A stretch of DNA of 64,000 nucleotides from Takakia lepidozioides. Taxonomy: Eukaryota > Streptophyta > Takakiopsida > Takakiales > Takakiaceae. Positions 33,990 through 45,533 of the stretch are shown one piece after another. Under the pieces are notes generated by a model that did not search any database, was not told where the DNA came from, and saw only the letters and a program-made list of their open reading frames with translations. Location: the NCBI GenBank assembly GCA_030704615.1, contig CM060731.1:10788001-10852000 (forward strand). Reading direction: 5' to 3'. The translations under genes and the position numbers were made by a program. Each line of letters opens with the position of its first letter. Position 1 is the first letter of the stretch.

Positions 33990-35195
33990 GCACGTGCGAT
34001 GTGACCGGTGGGCCCCGCGCACGGACGCCCGGCTCCCCAGCACCCCGCCCGCCCCGCCCGCCGCTGCGCGCGGTCGCCCAGCCGCGGGCGCGGCTGCAGC
34101 AACCGCGCCCACGCCCCCCTCCAGTCCGTCAGTCCGCTGTTGGCCAGTCCGCTGCCCAGCAGTCTGCTAGTCCGCTAGTCTGCCCGCCAGTCCGCTGGCC
34201 AGTCCCCTGCCATCCAGTCCGATGATGGCGCAGGATCGCCACCGTCCATTCCCATAACCCATCCGAGCCCTCCATTTTTAGGGCTGCAATTCAAACCTGC
34301 ATCCCTGCCGCCTGCCACTTGCCAGCAGCCGCGAACGTGCGCACTGTTCTCCTGACACGTTGTCGATCGTGTCTTGTACTGCGGCGCGTTTCTTGCATGT
34401 TCAGAAGCGTGTCCTTTGTACTGTATAGGGCATGGACGTGGAAGCAAAACCCGATGATATACTGATCACAGAAAGCCCGCTTATACGGCCTCTTTGACAA
34501 TGTTTGCAAACAGCAAAACCAGGACCCTTCAACAGGAAGGATCTCCATTGGAAGAGTGAGACGCAATATGGGTTTATGGGTGTGCGAGTGAATGTTGAAA
34601 AGGCCTGCATACCTTGGGATAGAGTTGGTGACTTCGTCTTGGGAGAGGAGAGTTTAGAGGACTACCCCACTCAGTTTTGGGTGAATGTCCATTCTAAAGT
34701 GGAACCCGGCTCGCGAAAAGCACCCAGAGCCAACACATTTCTGTCCAGTATTATGTGTACACCATCCTCAGTCCTTTTGACGTTTCATTGCATGTCTGTT
34801 GTCATTTTTTGTTTCACGAGTTCTCTGATTTTATGCTTCCTCAAGTCGTTGGATATCGATTTTAGAATTTTCTGTCCAGGTATCAATACTGCTACGGTCC
34901 TGATGACAAACGCACCGACAAAGCAATAGTGGAGGATCCAAAACAGATCGGACTGGATGGCAGCGGACTGGCGGGCAGACTGGCGGACTGGCAGACTGCT
35001 GGGCAACGGACTGGCGGATTGGAGGGCAGCGGACTCATGGGCGGGAGACTGGCCGCGCGGCGGATGGGGGCGCGGGCGCGGTTGTTGCAGCCGCGCCCGC
35101 AGCTGGGCGACCGCGCGCAGCGGCGGGCTGGGCGGGTGGGGTGCGGGGGACCCGGGCGTCCGTGCGCGGGGGCCCACCGGCCACATTGCACGTGC
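33990..35195. mobile_element. GC-rich fold-back transposon-like unit
   Basis: Left arm 33990-34223 and right arm 34947-35195 are long imperfect inverted repeats. Outer ends read GCACGTGCGATGTGACCGGTGGGCCCC and, inverted, GCACGTGCAATGTGGCCGGTGGGCCCC. Inner ends read CCATCCAGTCCGAT and ATCGGACTGGATGG. The arms are extremely GC-rich in their outer half and consist of degenerate CCAGTCCGCT-type short repeats in their inner half. The 723-bp middle has normal composition and no transposase. No 8-9 bp target duplication is evident. Long TIRs around unrelated internal sequence resemble non-autonomous Mutator-like or foldback elements; the class is an inference. Confidence 0.75.
34504..34929 (+). pseudogene. 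Possible captured gene fragment inside the fold-back unit
   Basis: Plus frame whose first half is coding-like ('KSETQYGFMGVRVNVEKACI', 'PWDRVGDFVLGEESLEDYPT', 'WVNVHSKVEPGSRKAPRANT') and whose second half turns into hydrophobic low-information sequence. No family recognised. The composition contrasts with the surrounding GC-rich arms. Host-gene capture by a non-autonomous element would explain it. Confidence 0.35.
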
Positions 35196-35683
35196 CCATT
35201 GAAGACCCTATTATCTTAAAATGAGAGGCGTGAGCAATCTGGTTTAATAAGCTTATTTTTCTTACCACTTTTGGATGACTGACTCTGGAATCCTTTCATC
35301 CTCAAATTTCCCTCCCTCAGTCACTCCCTTTCTCTGTCACAGATTCGTCCATTCCCTCACAATTGTCGAGGAGAGAGCTACTGGACGTGGAGATACACTA
35401 TTGGGCAGACCAGCTCCTGGAAAATTCCAAGCGTACTGGTGGCTATGAAGGAGTCTAAAGACAAGACATTGAAACACGAGTAAAGCGTGTCTGATGGATT
35501 CATAATAGCAAACCCGGTTGAAAATTCCTTCAAGAGAATTGAGATCACAGTGAGATCCCTGGCAATTGCTGTGGGCACTTGGTGAACCTTTGATGTTGTC
35601 AATCCTATGCCAATTAGGATCCTACCACTGCCAGCAGCCCAGACTATTTCAATACAAATCTGGGCTCCATTGTTTCTAATGAT
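35196..35683. other. No gene recognised
   Basis: Nothing that I can support. Confidence 0.4.
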
Positions 35684-36096
35684 ATGTCAGAGGATCCAAT
35701 TTTGGCTATGGGGGAGCATAACGCCGAGGAGATGCAGGAAGCCGTGAGCATGAGCCTGCATCTTGTTTCTGATGCCAACCGCAACAAACCGAGAGAAAAT
35801 GCAGCAATATTTTCTCCTTCCAAAGAAAGCCCTAGGATCAGCGTGTGCAACGACAACTTCGGGCTGCTGCAGCAGAACAGAGGAGTTTGGCGGCTGAGGG
35901 CATCCGATATCCTCGACGATGGATCATCCGGAGGCCTGGCATTCCCAGGCCGAACCGAGGGCTGAACCCAGCTACGGGCTCTACTGAGGAAGCCAGTGTG
36001 AGACATGCTGCAAAGAAGAGTACCAAGGATAAGAGGAGAGTGGAGACTGAAGGCATCAACTGCCCTCTCGGGTGGCAGAGCAGTTGCATTCAATAG
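35684..36096 (+). CDS. Hypothetical exon(s), unknown protein
   Basis: The plus-strand frame 35684-35965 is coding-like: 'MSEDPILAMGEHNAEEMQEA', 'DANRNKPRENAAIFSPSKES', 'NDNFGLLQQNRGVWRLRASD'. Coding character then seems to continue in another frame to about 36096 ('STEEASVRHAAKKSTKDKRR'), so an intron or a frameshift lies near 35960. No domain recognised. Both halves are hydrophilic and charged, as in a nuclear or disordered protein. Confidence 0.3.
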
Positions 36097-39072
36097 TGTT
36101 TTGGTGAGGAAGAGGTCAACAGAGACGTACTCCGTCAATGGCGTCATCAGGGCTTCAGGTAACTGACAAATTTTGGAAAATTGTTCTCATAACGATTGTT
36201 CGTCACGCCGAATATGTGCTATTAAGTTCCAATGCCAAATGAAAACAGTTCAAGCTGAGAAAGTTTGCTTACATGGTAGGGAGCTCAATCTAAGTCTGCA
36301 TCTTTTTGAGAATCTTCCAGAGCTGCGAGCTCTCCATTATGGATGAGGGCATCTTTGGCCTTTCAAATACGTCCTGTATCATTATTTCGTGGCAACTGCG
36401 TGATATCTCTTCCTTTAACCAGACTATTGATAGCAATTCTGAGGAGGGTATAAATGCGGGACTACTGATTTGCTTAACTGTGTTGATTTATAGCTGTAGC
36501 TATTCTCGAAAGGACCTAAAATGGGATTGACTGGAACAGAAAACCTCCTAAGTTAATTGCACACCATTTTTTGAAACTGCCAATGGGGTGCAGCTTTGGG
36601 CCATATTGGCATGATGATGCCCCTGTGCCCCAGTATTGGAAAGCAGCTTCCTTACTCATGGGGCTGCTTTGAGTCCAAGCCATTTTATCACGAGATACTT
36701 GTCCCAAGCTTCCTTTGGACGTTATGAAGTCTGACTTTGTTTTTCTTTCTTTCCCCAATGATTGTTTTTGGGCTGCTTGTGGAACACCCCTCTGTCCTTC
36801 TTGTTTCTTGCTCTCTCTTGTCCCATAAGCTCTTTGACTTTCCGCAGACTTTAAAAAGTGCCAGATCATTTCATTTCTCTCTCTCTCTGTCCCACCCTGG
36901 CTATGCTGGTTGAGTCAGATGTACTCTGAGGTTCTACTGTTGTGCAATCTAGAGAACTAGGACTAATTGGATGTCGGAGTCCCCCTATCTCTTTGCATTC
37001 TCCAGAGTATGGCTGAGGTGGGAACTGTACCCTGGCCAGGCATTCGTTCGCAAGTACCTCCTATATGTACCCGAGTCAACGTGGACAAAGGTACTGAGGC
37101 CAGATCCACATTACACACCCCTACTGCATCCTGCATGGAGCTCAGTCCTAGCTCAGCTGTGGACCCTACCAACAGGGAAGTGCTTGATGCCAGACTTGTG
37201 ATTTCTGATGCACGAAAAACCAGGTGTCAAGCTCCCTTCAGATGTCCAAAATGGCCAAGAGCTTCAATTGCTGTTCTTGGCTAGAAATGACCACTTGAAG
37301 ATGTGCTTTCGCATATCAGAGTAGGAAGTAAGACTTGGTGACTTAGTACTTCAGGGCTTTGTAAAGCTGTGCATCCAATTCATTAAAATGCATTCTGTTT
37401 CCTGCCTGAAAGGGGAAAGAAGAAGAATGTTTGACTATTTTGTAAGCTGCTGTAATGTATGTGGCCGACCCTCTGTGGAAGGAACTGGCACTCTTTTGGC
37501 TGAGCTGTATATCGTTTGAGCCACTTCATGACAGACTCTTGAAAACTCTGCCAAACATTTGTATGTTCAAGGTATAAATTCAGGTAGACCGCTCTTAGGT
37601 TTAGTGGTTGGATTCTGACAATGCTGTGTCCTAAATCCACCGGTCATTGAGTAGATGAAGGGCCAGGTTCTCAAGTTCAAGGCCAGGCAGCCAATTACCT
37701 TAAGCAATCGCATCCTGGTTATGTTTGCAGTACATGGCCATGGTTGTGAATGTAACGTGGAAAATGGCTTATCTGTTGGCTATTTGAAACTTGGCAAAAT
37801 AGGATAGTTTCTGCACAACCTCTCTAGAATAGTTCAAAATCCCTACTTCATCATCTTGTGGTATGGGGTGTATTTGCTTGCTGCTTCCTTTGGAGGCTTT
37901 GAGGATCAAAGAAGGGTGATAGCAGCATGTCAGAGAATCTGATTTTTTGACTGGAAGAGCTGTATTGGTAGCATTGACCTCACCAGGCCAAGGCTTCTCT
38001 AGTCCGGAAGCTGAAGGTGCTGAGCATCAGGAAGCAGGTCATCATGGAAGCAGTAGGTTGCTTATTATATTCAGTCACTTTGCTAGATGGGGTTAGCAAC
38101 AACACCCACGCTGTTGAATGGTGTGGTTGGTGGCCTGCTCAAAAGGATAGTAGAGCATAATAACTCTGCGGCATGGATTCTTGAAGTGTCAGGAAGTCAT
38201 CACTCTGTAGCATGAAGGTGAAACAGTGACTTATGCAATTCTTGCTCTGTTTTCCTACAGGAGGTACTGAATCTCTTCCTGTGTAGGCAATATGTGGGCA
38301 AGCGGTCACCAATCCATTTGATGGGAACAAGGACATGGGCTCTGGCATGTCTCTCAAGGGATCCCAGGTTGGGTTCTTAACAGTCTGGGATGACGTGTAC
38401 AAAGTGGGGCATGACCTAAAGGGCCCCAAAATGTCAAATCTGGGTGGTTGGTAGTGAATCACATACACATTACTGTGTCTTGTTTGCTTTCACCACCACT
38501 GTGCCAGAGGATACTGGGATTGGAAAGAGAGTAAGGCTTCGGTGCAGCAAGCTTTCCCAAGATCAGAGCGGCAGGGAGGGCTCATCAGTGGGGAAGCCCA
38601 ACTGCAAGTGGTCTGTGATCTCAAAAATTAAAGCCAGAGGCGACCGTGAGCACCCTGTGGAATGATCTGTGGGAAGAACCATGCAAGCTCGATAAGGACT
38701 GAAGCATTCATCATCAACACTGGGAACATCAGGGTCCGGTCCCGCAGACACCAGACACTATTCTGCTGGTGGAATGCAATTCATCCAGGGATGTGTCTTC
38801 GAAGGGGGATGGACCCTATGCCTGAACCTGCTCAATAAGCAGCCCTTATTCGGTGCATGTGACATGACGGACACTGGCAAAATGTAATTGGATAGGTGAT
38901 GCTCCCAGTATTGTGAAAAGCCTCAAACTGGAAGTTGTGGGACATAGCTGTTTCTGTCTTTTATTTGTGGGTGGAAAGAGCTTCATTAAAATAGGCCTTC
39001 TCTGTTGGCTTCCTGAGTGAGCACAGATTCTCAATCTTTTGCAACTTCATTGAAGCTGTCACAGTAGGAGGA
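36097..39072. other. No gene recognised
   Basis: Long stretch with scattered short frames. 36971-37220 (plus) is weakly coding-like and ends near a possible donor (CCAG|GTGTCA at about 37221). 38490-38665 (plus) likewise. Neither can be assigned. Confidence 0.35.
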
Positions 39073-39348
39073 ATGTGCCCTTTCATGTATCTCTTGTCCA
39101 TCTTCTGCGTGCCATCGAAAGGGACCCACGATGCCTTTATCAAAGATAGGGACTACGCCATATATCCGGACCCCAATGTGAAAGCTGTTTTGAGAACTGA
39201 GGATGAGGGTCTTCCTGAAAGATTTTCAGTCTACGGTGTCAAAAGCTTGCAAACTGCTGCAGAAACAAAACAGCGAATGCAAGCGATGAAGAAACACTTG
39301 GTGATGAACGTTGAATGCGTGGAGAGGATTTTGAGTAGGCGCGGTTGA
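39073..39348 (+). CDS. Hypothetical exon, unknown protein
   Basis: A 91-codon plus frame with coding-like composition in its second half: 'DAFIKDRDYAIYPDPNVKAV', 'EDEGLPERFSVYGVKSLQTA', 'TKQRMQAMKKHLVMNVE'. No family recognised. Could be the last exon of a gene whose upstream exons are unclear. Confidence 0.3.
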   Translation: MCPFMYLLSIFCVPSKGTHDAFIKDRDYAIYPDPNVKAVLRTEDEGLPERFSVYGVKSLQTAAETKQRMQAMKKHLVMNVECVERILSRRG

Positions 39349-40388
39349 GGCAAGGGAGCAGTGGCCGTGTCGGCGGGGACGGCGAGTCCGCTCGGTCTGA
39401 CAGGAACGGTCAAAGCGCCGGGATTGCACACCATATCCACACGAAATCCAGTTACTGTACAAGACAATAGAAATGATATGGAGGCTTTGTACTCTTGGAA
39501 AGTGCGTTATTCCTGTGTAGTTATGTGGGTTCGTTGCGTTGTCACTAATAGCTCCCATCAATGCTTATTCCTGTGTTTGCCGCACAAGCTTCCAGAATCC
39601 GGTTGCTTTGCAAGTAAATGAAGCATTCATTGAACACATTTTTGGCGGGGATGTTACATACTGTTCTTGTTGTTTTCCAATTGGGATTTGGTGGGAGTCA
39701 ATCGAGTGTGTAAGTACGCTCACTGATTAGCCCCTTGCGATTAACTGCTGCTGTAATGGCTTCCACTGTTTGTGTCTGCAGATTGCACCAGAATGTTTTG
39801 TCATCTTGTTGGTTTCAACTTCCAACTTTTGCTTCCGTGTGCGCTCTGACATAGCCATACCCCCAATTTGTGGGGAATTTGAGAATGATCTTAATTGGGT
39901 GGGAATAGGCGCCCGTCCTGCTTGCAGACTCAGCTTTGGGTCAGGCCAGCTTTACCTATGGAGTCTAACTTAGCTCTATTGGAGTGCAAAATCCAGTGTC
40001 AGGAATTTCACGTCTGACAGACTGCAAGCACATGAAGACATCGTGTCTAATTTTCTAAGACAATGGAGGTCCATAGATTCTTGTCAAGGAACAAGGCATT
40101 GTGTGTGTACAGGGAGATGCAGCCATGGCATGGGTGTGGGTGAAAGAGCTTTACAAACTGCCAAATGGCAAATGGCAGCAGGAGCCCTGCAAAGACGGTA
40201 GGCCTTTGTCAGGCCAGTCATGTGACTGATGCCCGCCAGGCTTGCTAGCTTGCTATGTACCCACAACCTTGTCAGGACCCTCCTTCCTTCCTAATAAGAG
40301 GCCACCCACTGGGTTTTCTCTCCAATTGTACAGTGACTACACCCAATCACAACTCGTGGAGCAGTAAGTAATTACAATCATACGCCAA
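39349..40388. other. No gene recognised
   Basis: No supportable gene. Short unassigned frames only. Confidence 0.4.
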
Positions 40389-40698
40389 GTACATCAGGGA
40401 ATTGCAAAGATAAACAAACAAAAGAAGTTGAACAACTTATTTCAGTGGCCTGATATGCACCATAACTTAGTTTTTTTTTATTGCCTCTCTTCTGTACAAG
40501 AGAGACTATGCATCATGTTGAAGTACATCAGGGAATTGCAAAGATAAACAAACAAAAGAAGTTGAACAACTTATTTCAGTGGCCTGATATGCACCATAAC
40601 TTAGTTTTTTTCTCTTCTGTACAAGAGAGACTATGCATCAATAACTTAGTTTTTTATTGCCTCTCTCTGTACAAGAGAGACTATGCATCATGTTGAAG
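40389..40698. repeat. Tandem repeat, about 130-bp unit, 2.4 copies
   Basis: Unit: TACATCAGGGAATTGCAAAG, then AAACAAACAAAAGAAGTTGAACAAC, then CAGTGGCCTGATATGCACCATAACTTAG, a T-run, and CTGTACAAGAGAGACTATGCATCATGTTGAAG. Copy 1 is about 40389-40523, copy 2 from about 40524, and a partial copy from about 40640 to 40698. Copies are nearly identical, so the amplification is recent. The last copy runs directly into the dispersed repeat at 40661-40840. Confidence 0.8.
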
Positions 40699-40840
40699 TC
40701 AATCGAGAACAAATGTGGTCAAAGAACCTTAGACCCTGTGTTGTGCTGAGTCATGCCCCTTATTAGTCTCACCTCCCCCCTTTATGTTTTGCTAAAGCAA
40801 GAGAGCCCATTGTTGTTTGATACTTGTTAAATAAAGAATG
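40661..40840. repeat. Dispersed repeat, copy 2 (copy 1 at 11302-11495)
   Basis: Same ordered blocks as copy 1, including AAATGTGGTCAAAG, TGTTGTGCTGAGTCATG and AAAGCAAGAGAGCC. It ends about 24 bp before the tRNA-Leu gene. Confidence 0.7.
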
Positions 40841-40863
40841 TCTCCAGTGAATGTTAGGTGAGT

Positions 40864-40944
40864 GTTGATATGGCCGAGTTGGTCTAAGGCGCCAGATTAA
40901 GGTTCTGGTCCGAAAGGGCGTGGGTTCGAATCCCACTGTCAACA
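40864..40944 (+). tRNA. tRNA-Leu (anticodon AAG)
   Basis: 81 nt without CCA. Acceptor stem GTTGATA pairs with TGTCAAC, discriminator A. D arm with the A-box TGGCCGAGTTGGTCTAAGG. Anticodon stem CCAGA/TCTGG around loop TTAAGGT gives anticodon AAG. A variable arm (TCCGAAAGGGC) is present, as in class II tRNAs. The T arm GTGGGTTCGAATCCCAC holds a perfect B box. No intron. A short T-run (TTTTTTTT at about 41009) downstream may end transcription, though it lies about 65 nt away. Confidence 0.95.
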
Positions 40945-41926
40945 GCTCTCATCCCAATGAGGTCAAAGTCACCTGCACTGTGACAGAAGAATACTTTTTG
41001 AAAACATCATTTTTTTTAATACCATGTGGTATTATTATATAACCCAACAATCATTAGACTTGATTGCGCACACGGTACATACAGAGCTCCTCCCCTTATT
41101 ATACATATATAGTAGACTGCAGAAGTGAAGCCTTCACTCCACTCCAGAGCACAGAGAGCCGTTTTTACCATTTTACCCAATGTTGATGGAGTGTTGGAGC
41201 CCACAAATCACATCACAGCGCATTGTGTGTACTTTGTAGAGTAAGTCTACAGCACAAGGGGTGACAGAATGTGGGTGTGAGAAAGAAGCAGTTTTTTTAT
41301 TGCAAGAGAGGTATGGGATGATGATGGGGTGGCAGGCAAAAAGCAAAGTGATGATGGGGAGTGGGAGAGAAACAGGGTGCAACGGTAATAGGTCGGGAAT
41401 AAGACCGCGGATTTGGAGGCAGGCTGGGCCCTCCTGCAGCAGCGGCCGTTTTGCTGCATCATGGTGGCATGGCCCCACTCCTTCCACTCTCCCGCTTGGG
41501 GAAATCTTGTAAAGCAGTTGTCAGCCCCCTGCTGTCACTGCTTCGTTTCCGCCTCAACTCGTGTCTCACTTCTTGTAGCAACTGACCGTGCCCAGACTAC
41601 TTCGGCTCTGCTCTCTCATACTCTGTCGTAATGTGTTGACTGAAAACGGAAGATATCTCGTAGTTTTCTTTTTCAAATTTTCTTTCAATCTCCTCTGCTA
41701 TCTCCGAAGTTCCCAACTTCCTTCTTTGTCTTGCTTCCATTCCAATTGGATCGTATATTTCTCCTGGTAGCGTGCATCCCTCTCGAGATCTCTCTCTCTC
41801 TCTCTCAATAGGCCCTCTGCCCTCCTGTGCATGCAAGTAAAATCCTCCTTTATTATTCTTCTCTATCTCCAGCTTTCTTCATCTCTCTTTGTGTTTTCCC
41901 ACACGTTTCTCTTCCTGGGAGTGCTC
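40945..41926. other. Presumed promoter side of the Cys-rich protein gene
   Basis: No gene recognised. A (TC)n tract near 41788-41807 and pyrimidine-rich sequence increase toward the start codon at 41979. Confidence 0.4.
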
Positions 41927-41929
41927 TCC

Positions 41930-41974
<45 letters not shown>
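41927..41974 (+). repeat. (CT)n microsatellite in the 5' leader
   Basis: About 40 bp of nearly pure CT ends five bases before ATG 41979. CT-rich leaders are typical of plant mRNAs. Confidence 0.8.
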
Positions 41975-41976
<2 letters not shown>

Positions 41977-41978
41977 CT

Positions 41979-43746
41979 ATGGCGACACTACTGCAACTGG
42001 TGCTGCTATTATGCGTTGTTACAGGTATGCCTGGGCTTGCTTACACCCTTTCCCTTTCGTGCCGAAAATGCGACCTATTCGAATGTGCCAGTGGGGTGAT
42101 ATTTTCATTTCCGGTTGGGTTTCTCGGTTTTCTTGCTCTGCTGTGATAGATGGTTGATATCGAAGACCCAGATACAAGGATTAGTCACTGGCGGTATAAC
42201 CAGATTGGGATTGTTCAAGGATTGAGCTGCCCACTTGTGCAAGTGAAGTGGAACCCAGATAAAGTGAGCGTCACCTTTGACCCTTCGGCATTTACTGCTT
42301 ACCTGTAGTGTATCTGGGTTTCTTGGTGGGAATGTAGGTGAGACTGCGGCCGCCCTCTCACTGCGCCACCCAAAGGTGCACCTTGCTTGCCATTTCTTTA
42401 CATTTCTTGACACAGAAGTATTGGACTGCTAAAATAAAAACTCTATGATGTGACTCCCACACACGCACACAACGGGACTTAGAATGAAGATTAGAGGACA
42501 GAATTTATTTGGAGAACAACGCAACATACGTTATAGATAGAGTCTACATGAGATATGTTGCCCCTTCGTCTCTGCGCCATAGTGGGTAACTGATCGAAAG
42601 GCCAAGCCTCACAATGAAGGCGAACAGAGTTGTCGTGAGGGAATGAGTTTTCCACAGTTCCCATACTCAGGCAATGTGGATTAGATTAGGAGCTGATTGA
42701 TTACAGGCATAATTCAGCACTGAGAGTAGACAGTTTGGCTGAGGATCAGTGGGCCAACGTAACTCCAGGCAGATCGAGGACATGTGTCACTCGACACAGT
42801 GTGAACAGCGGAAATAGAGCCTTTGTGACTACTTACACATAGGAAAAATTGCTGAAAAACAAAGGGCATTGGTTGAGGGCATGGCAATGCAGAGAGATGG
42901 ACAGGAGCAGCCTGGTACGAACCACTTGTCGCTTGAGGTAATCTCATCCTTTCCACCTCTGACTCTCTGCTGCCCCCCCTCCCCCCCCCCCCCCCCCCCT
43001 CTTCAATGTCTAACATTGGGGCTAGCTTGAAATTCTCTACCTTCCTTGTTTCACACTGCTGGGCTGTGGCAGTCTTCTTTAGTGTATTACAGCGATGGTT
43101 ATTCTTCCAACACCTGCAGTGGCCTCTAAATCTCATGTTCAGGTTTGGGACAGGTCGGATGTCCTGGTTGTGAGAGAACTTATGGAGTTACAAATTTAAG
43201 ATTGTCAATCAGGTGGGTATTAAACTGTGGTGTCTAGATCCCGCAAGGCTCCAGTATGTCTCAAAAGCATTAATGAGTTTGATCTAACAAGTCGCACAGG
43301 CCTCCTGGGAGTTGTATAGGAAATGTCCCTGTGTCACAGCAATCAAGTTAGGGTCTTTGCAAAAGAGTGTACAAGGTATCCTGAGTCTCATTGTTGTGTC
43401 TATTTGTACATAACCCACTGGCCTGAAATGACTGCAGGCTAGCCATGACACATCGGATGCTGTAACAGACAATGATCCATTGACAACTAGCGTCATGAAG
43501 CTGTCTAATGGAACAGAAGTCGAGGTGTTTCCAACCTCCCCATCCCTCTATAAGTACATGAATGGGACTAGGAGACTATTGGGTGATTTCCGAGAGTGCT
43601 CTCCCTGCACGTGCTGTGACCAGACGAAGCGGTGGTGTCTCCCAACAGTTTGTTGTTATAACATCAACTGTGACCTTCGGGGGTTACCATTTGGGCTTTG
43701 TTCGTTTACTCCCATCTCGTGTACTTGTTTAGGATGCAGGGATTGA
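41979..43746 (+). CDS. Small cysteine-rich secreted protein (two exons seen; model incomplete)
   Basis: Exon 1 starts at ATG 41979 (AAGCTATGGCG) and encodes a signal peptide ('MATLLQLVLLLCVV'). Donor is ACAG|GTATGC after 42024, or the weaker GTT|GTTACA after 42017. The last exon probably starts at 43438 after acceptor GACTGCAG and ends with the stop at 43744-43746. It reads 'NGTEVEVFPTSPSLYKYMNG', 'RRLLGDFRECSPCTCC', 'CCYNINCDLRGLPFGLCSFT' and 'SCTCLGC'. The CxxCxCC...CC...C...CxFxPxxCxCxxC spacing fits a plant family of small secreted Cys-rich proteins (DUF7866-like, from memory). The strong exon-1 donor leaves phase 1 while the last exon needs phase 0. Either the weak donor is used or a short exon between was missed. 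Confidence 0.6.
42973..42999. repeat. Homopolymeric C tract
   Basis: 27 bases, all C except one T at 42980, inside the intron of the Cys-rich protein gene. The minus strand is a G-run able to form a G-quadruplex. Confidence 0.9.
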
Positions 43747-45533
43747 TGAATTTAAGCAAATCCTTGCATGGTGACTTCTCGATGTGTAAGAAAGAGTTTT
43801 GACATTGTTTGGAGTATTTTCTTTCAAAATAGTGCTCAAGACCATGTCCATGGTGACTAGTGGGCTACAGAGGTAGACACAATGGGTCTTGGTTTCCTGC
43901 TGTAAACAATAAGCAATGTTCCCAAAACTGTGAACTTGCATACAATTACCTGTTCAGGTAAGCCAACTTTTCTTAATAATGATGTGGTATGTCCTGCCTA
44001 CTTTTCCCTCTCACATTTGCTCAACTGGTGTGGGTACTCTCAAGCAGTCACTCACTGGAAAGGCCCGTTACTCAGTGTGGCAACAAGCGCATCTCAGGAA
44101 AGTGGCCTTTGTTCTGCGTTGATTGCCAATATCCCATTTGTAATAATATGCCCAACAATCTTGATGCTTGATCACCTGCTAGATGCAACAGTGGCCTGAT
44201 ACCTATGACTGTATGTCATGTATTGGAACCCTGCTCGATGTCCAGATTGTGAAGTAGGTTCGGTTGAGAAGGGATGGGCCAGTCTGGCAGCAGTGGACAT
44301 TTGTGTAGAATTTGTTGAAATTTGCTGCACTGTGTAAAGGGAACAGTGTCGCTGCCAAGATAACTCCAACAACAGTAACAGCTGCAAGTCTACCCTCTGA
44401 CTGCCATTTAAAATTAGTTCCAAGTCTACTAAGACCATGCATGTATAGTAATGCTACACAATCAGAAACCTTCACTTGGTTGTGATACCTGAAGACAGTC
44501 CCAAGCGACCCTGAAACTTCCATGTGAATACCATATTGCAAGACAGGAAACAGACAAATAAGAGAAACATCACATCCATTCAGTATATCAGGGCATTGTC
44601 CTGACAATGTTTTTCTATCACATTGTCGTCCACACAGCCTGCTAGCCTCTCTGGATTGCCTCTCTGGATCTTCACATACCTCCATGGCATTGACCCTGCT
44701 CTCAAAAAGTATTAACATACAGAACTGTGCATCACACATTCAGCTCCTAAGGCTCTGTAATCGCTACATCTTTTAGCCTGTAGTCACCATCTTGGCAACC
44801 ATCCAGGCTCTAGGATTTAACGTGCTACAGAAGTGTAGGCCTACGGAACGGTAGTGCTGCACACTCATCCAAGACATCTGCTCCAGCTTCCATTGCTCTC
44901 ACTCCTTAACAGCTGTCAAGTGGTCCCATAAAAAAACTCCCAGCTATCAAGACTTCATGGAATGGCATGGAATGGCATGGAATGTGACAGTCACCCGTTA
45001 TGACTGTGCTCAGACAAACACATTAAAAGTGGCACCCATATGATAAAAAAGTGCTTACTGAATTGCTGCCTTCACTTTTTGGCAGCCTGCCAACAGCAAG
45101 ACAATTTCAGTGCAGTTGCCTATGTTGCAGTTCAGGCACAGCCATGGGAAGGTGAGATAAACACCAACAACTTCAGTACATTCTTGGCAACTGGGGAGCA
45201 TTTATCGGCGAAGACTTCATTGTGACACATGAAAGCCTCGATTTTCAAGGCGTGTGTAGGGAGGCTCTATGCACATACCAAGCCTCCTCACATTGTCAGC
45301 AACCCCTCTGTACAATCCCTGCCATTTCAAGTTGAACCAACCAAAGTATTTGTCTATTATCATACAGCAGCTTACTATGCCACTCTGTAAAACGTTCAAT
45401 CCATTGGTGTGAGTATGCGCAAGGTAAGCTCTGGCCATGACCTTAACAAGCTAACTTCTTGGGGGAAGTCCCTAATGCTCAACGATGTGACATGCTCCAA
45501 ACAACTGATACCAGGACATTACAAGAAAAGACC
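43747..45533. other. No gene recognised
   Basis: The longest frame, 44739-44203 minus (178 codons), has no domain, no homopolymer-free coding pattern and no splice context, so I do not call it. The triplication of GGAATGGCAT at about 44954-44984 is a short direct repeat. Confidence 0.4.

Noticed and set aside
41247-41512. Open frames on both strands before the CT-rich leader
   Set aside because: Overlapping frames on opposite strands with no family pattern; probably promoter or leader sequence of the downstream gene.
44203-44739. 178-codon minus-strand open frame
   Set aside because: No domain, no splice context and random-looking composition.
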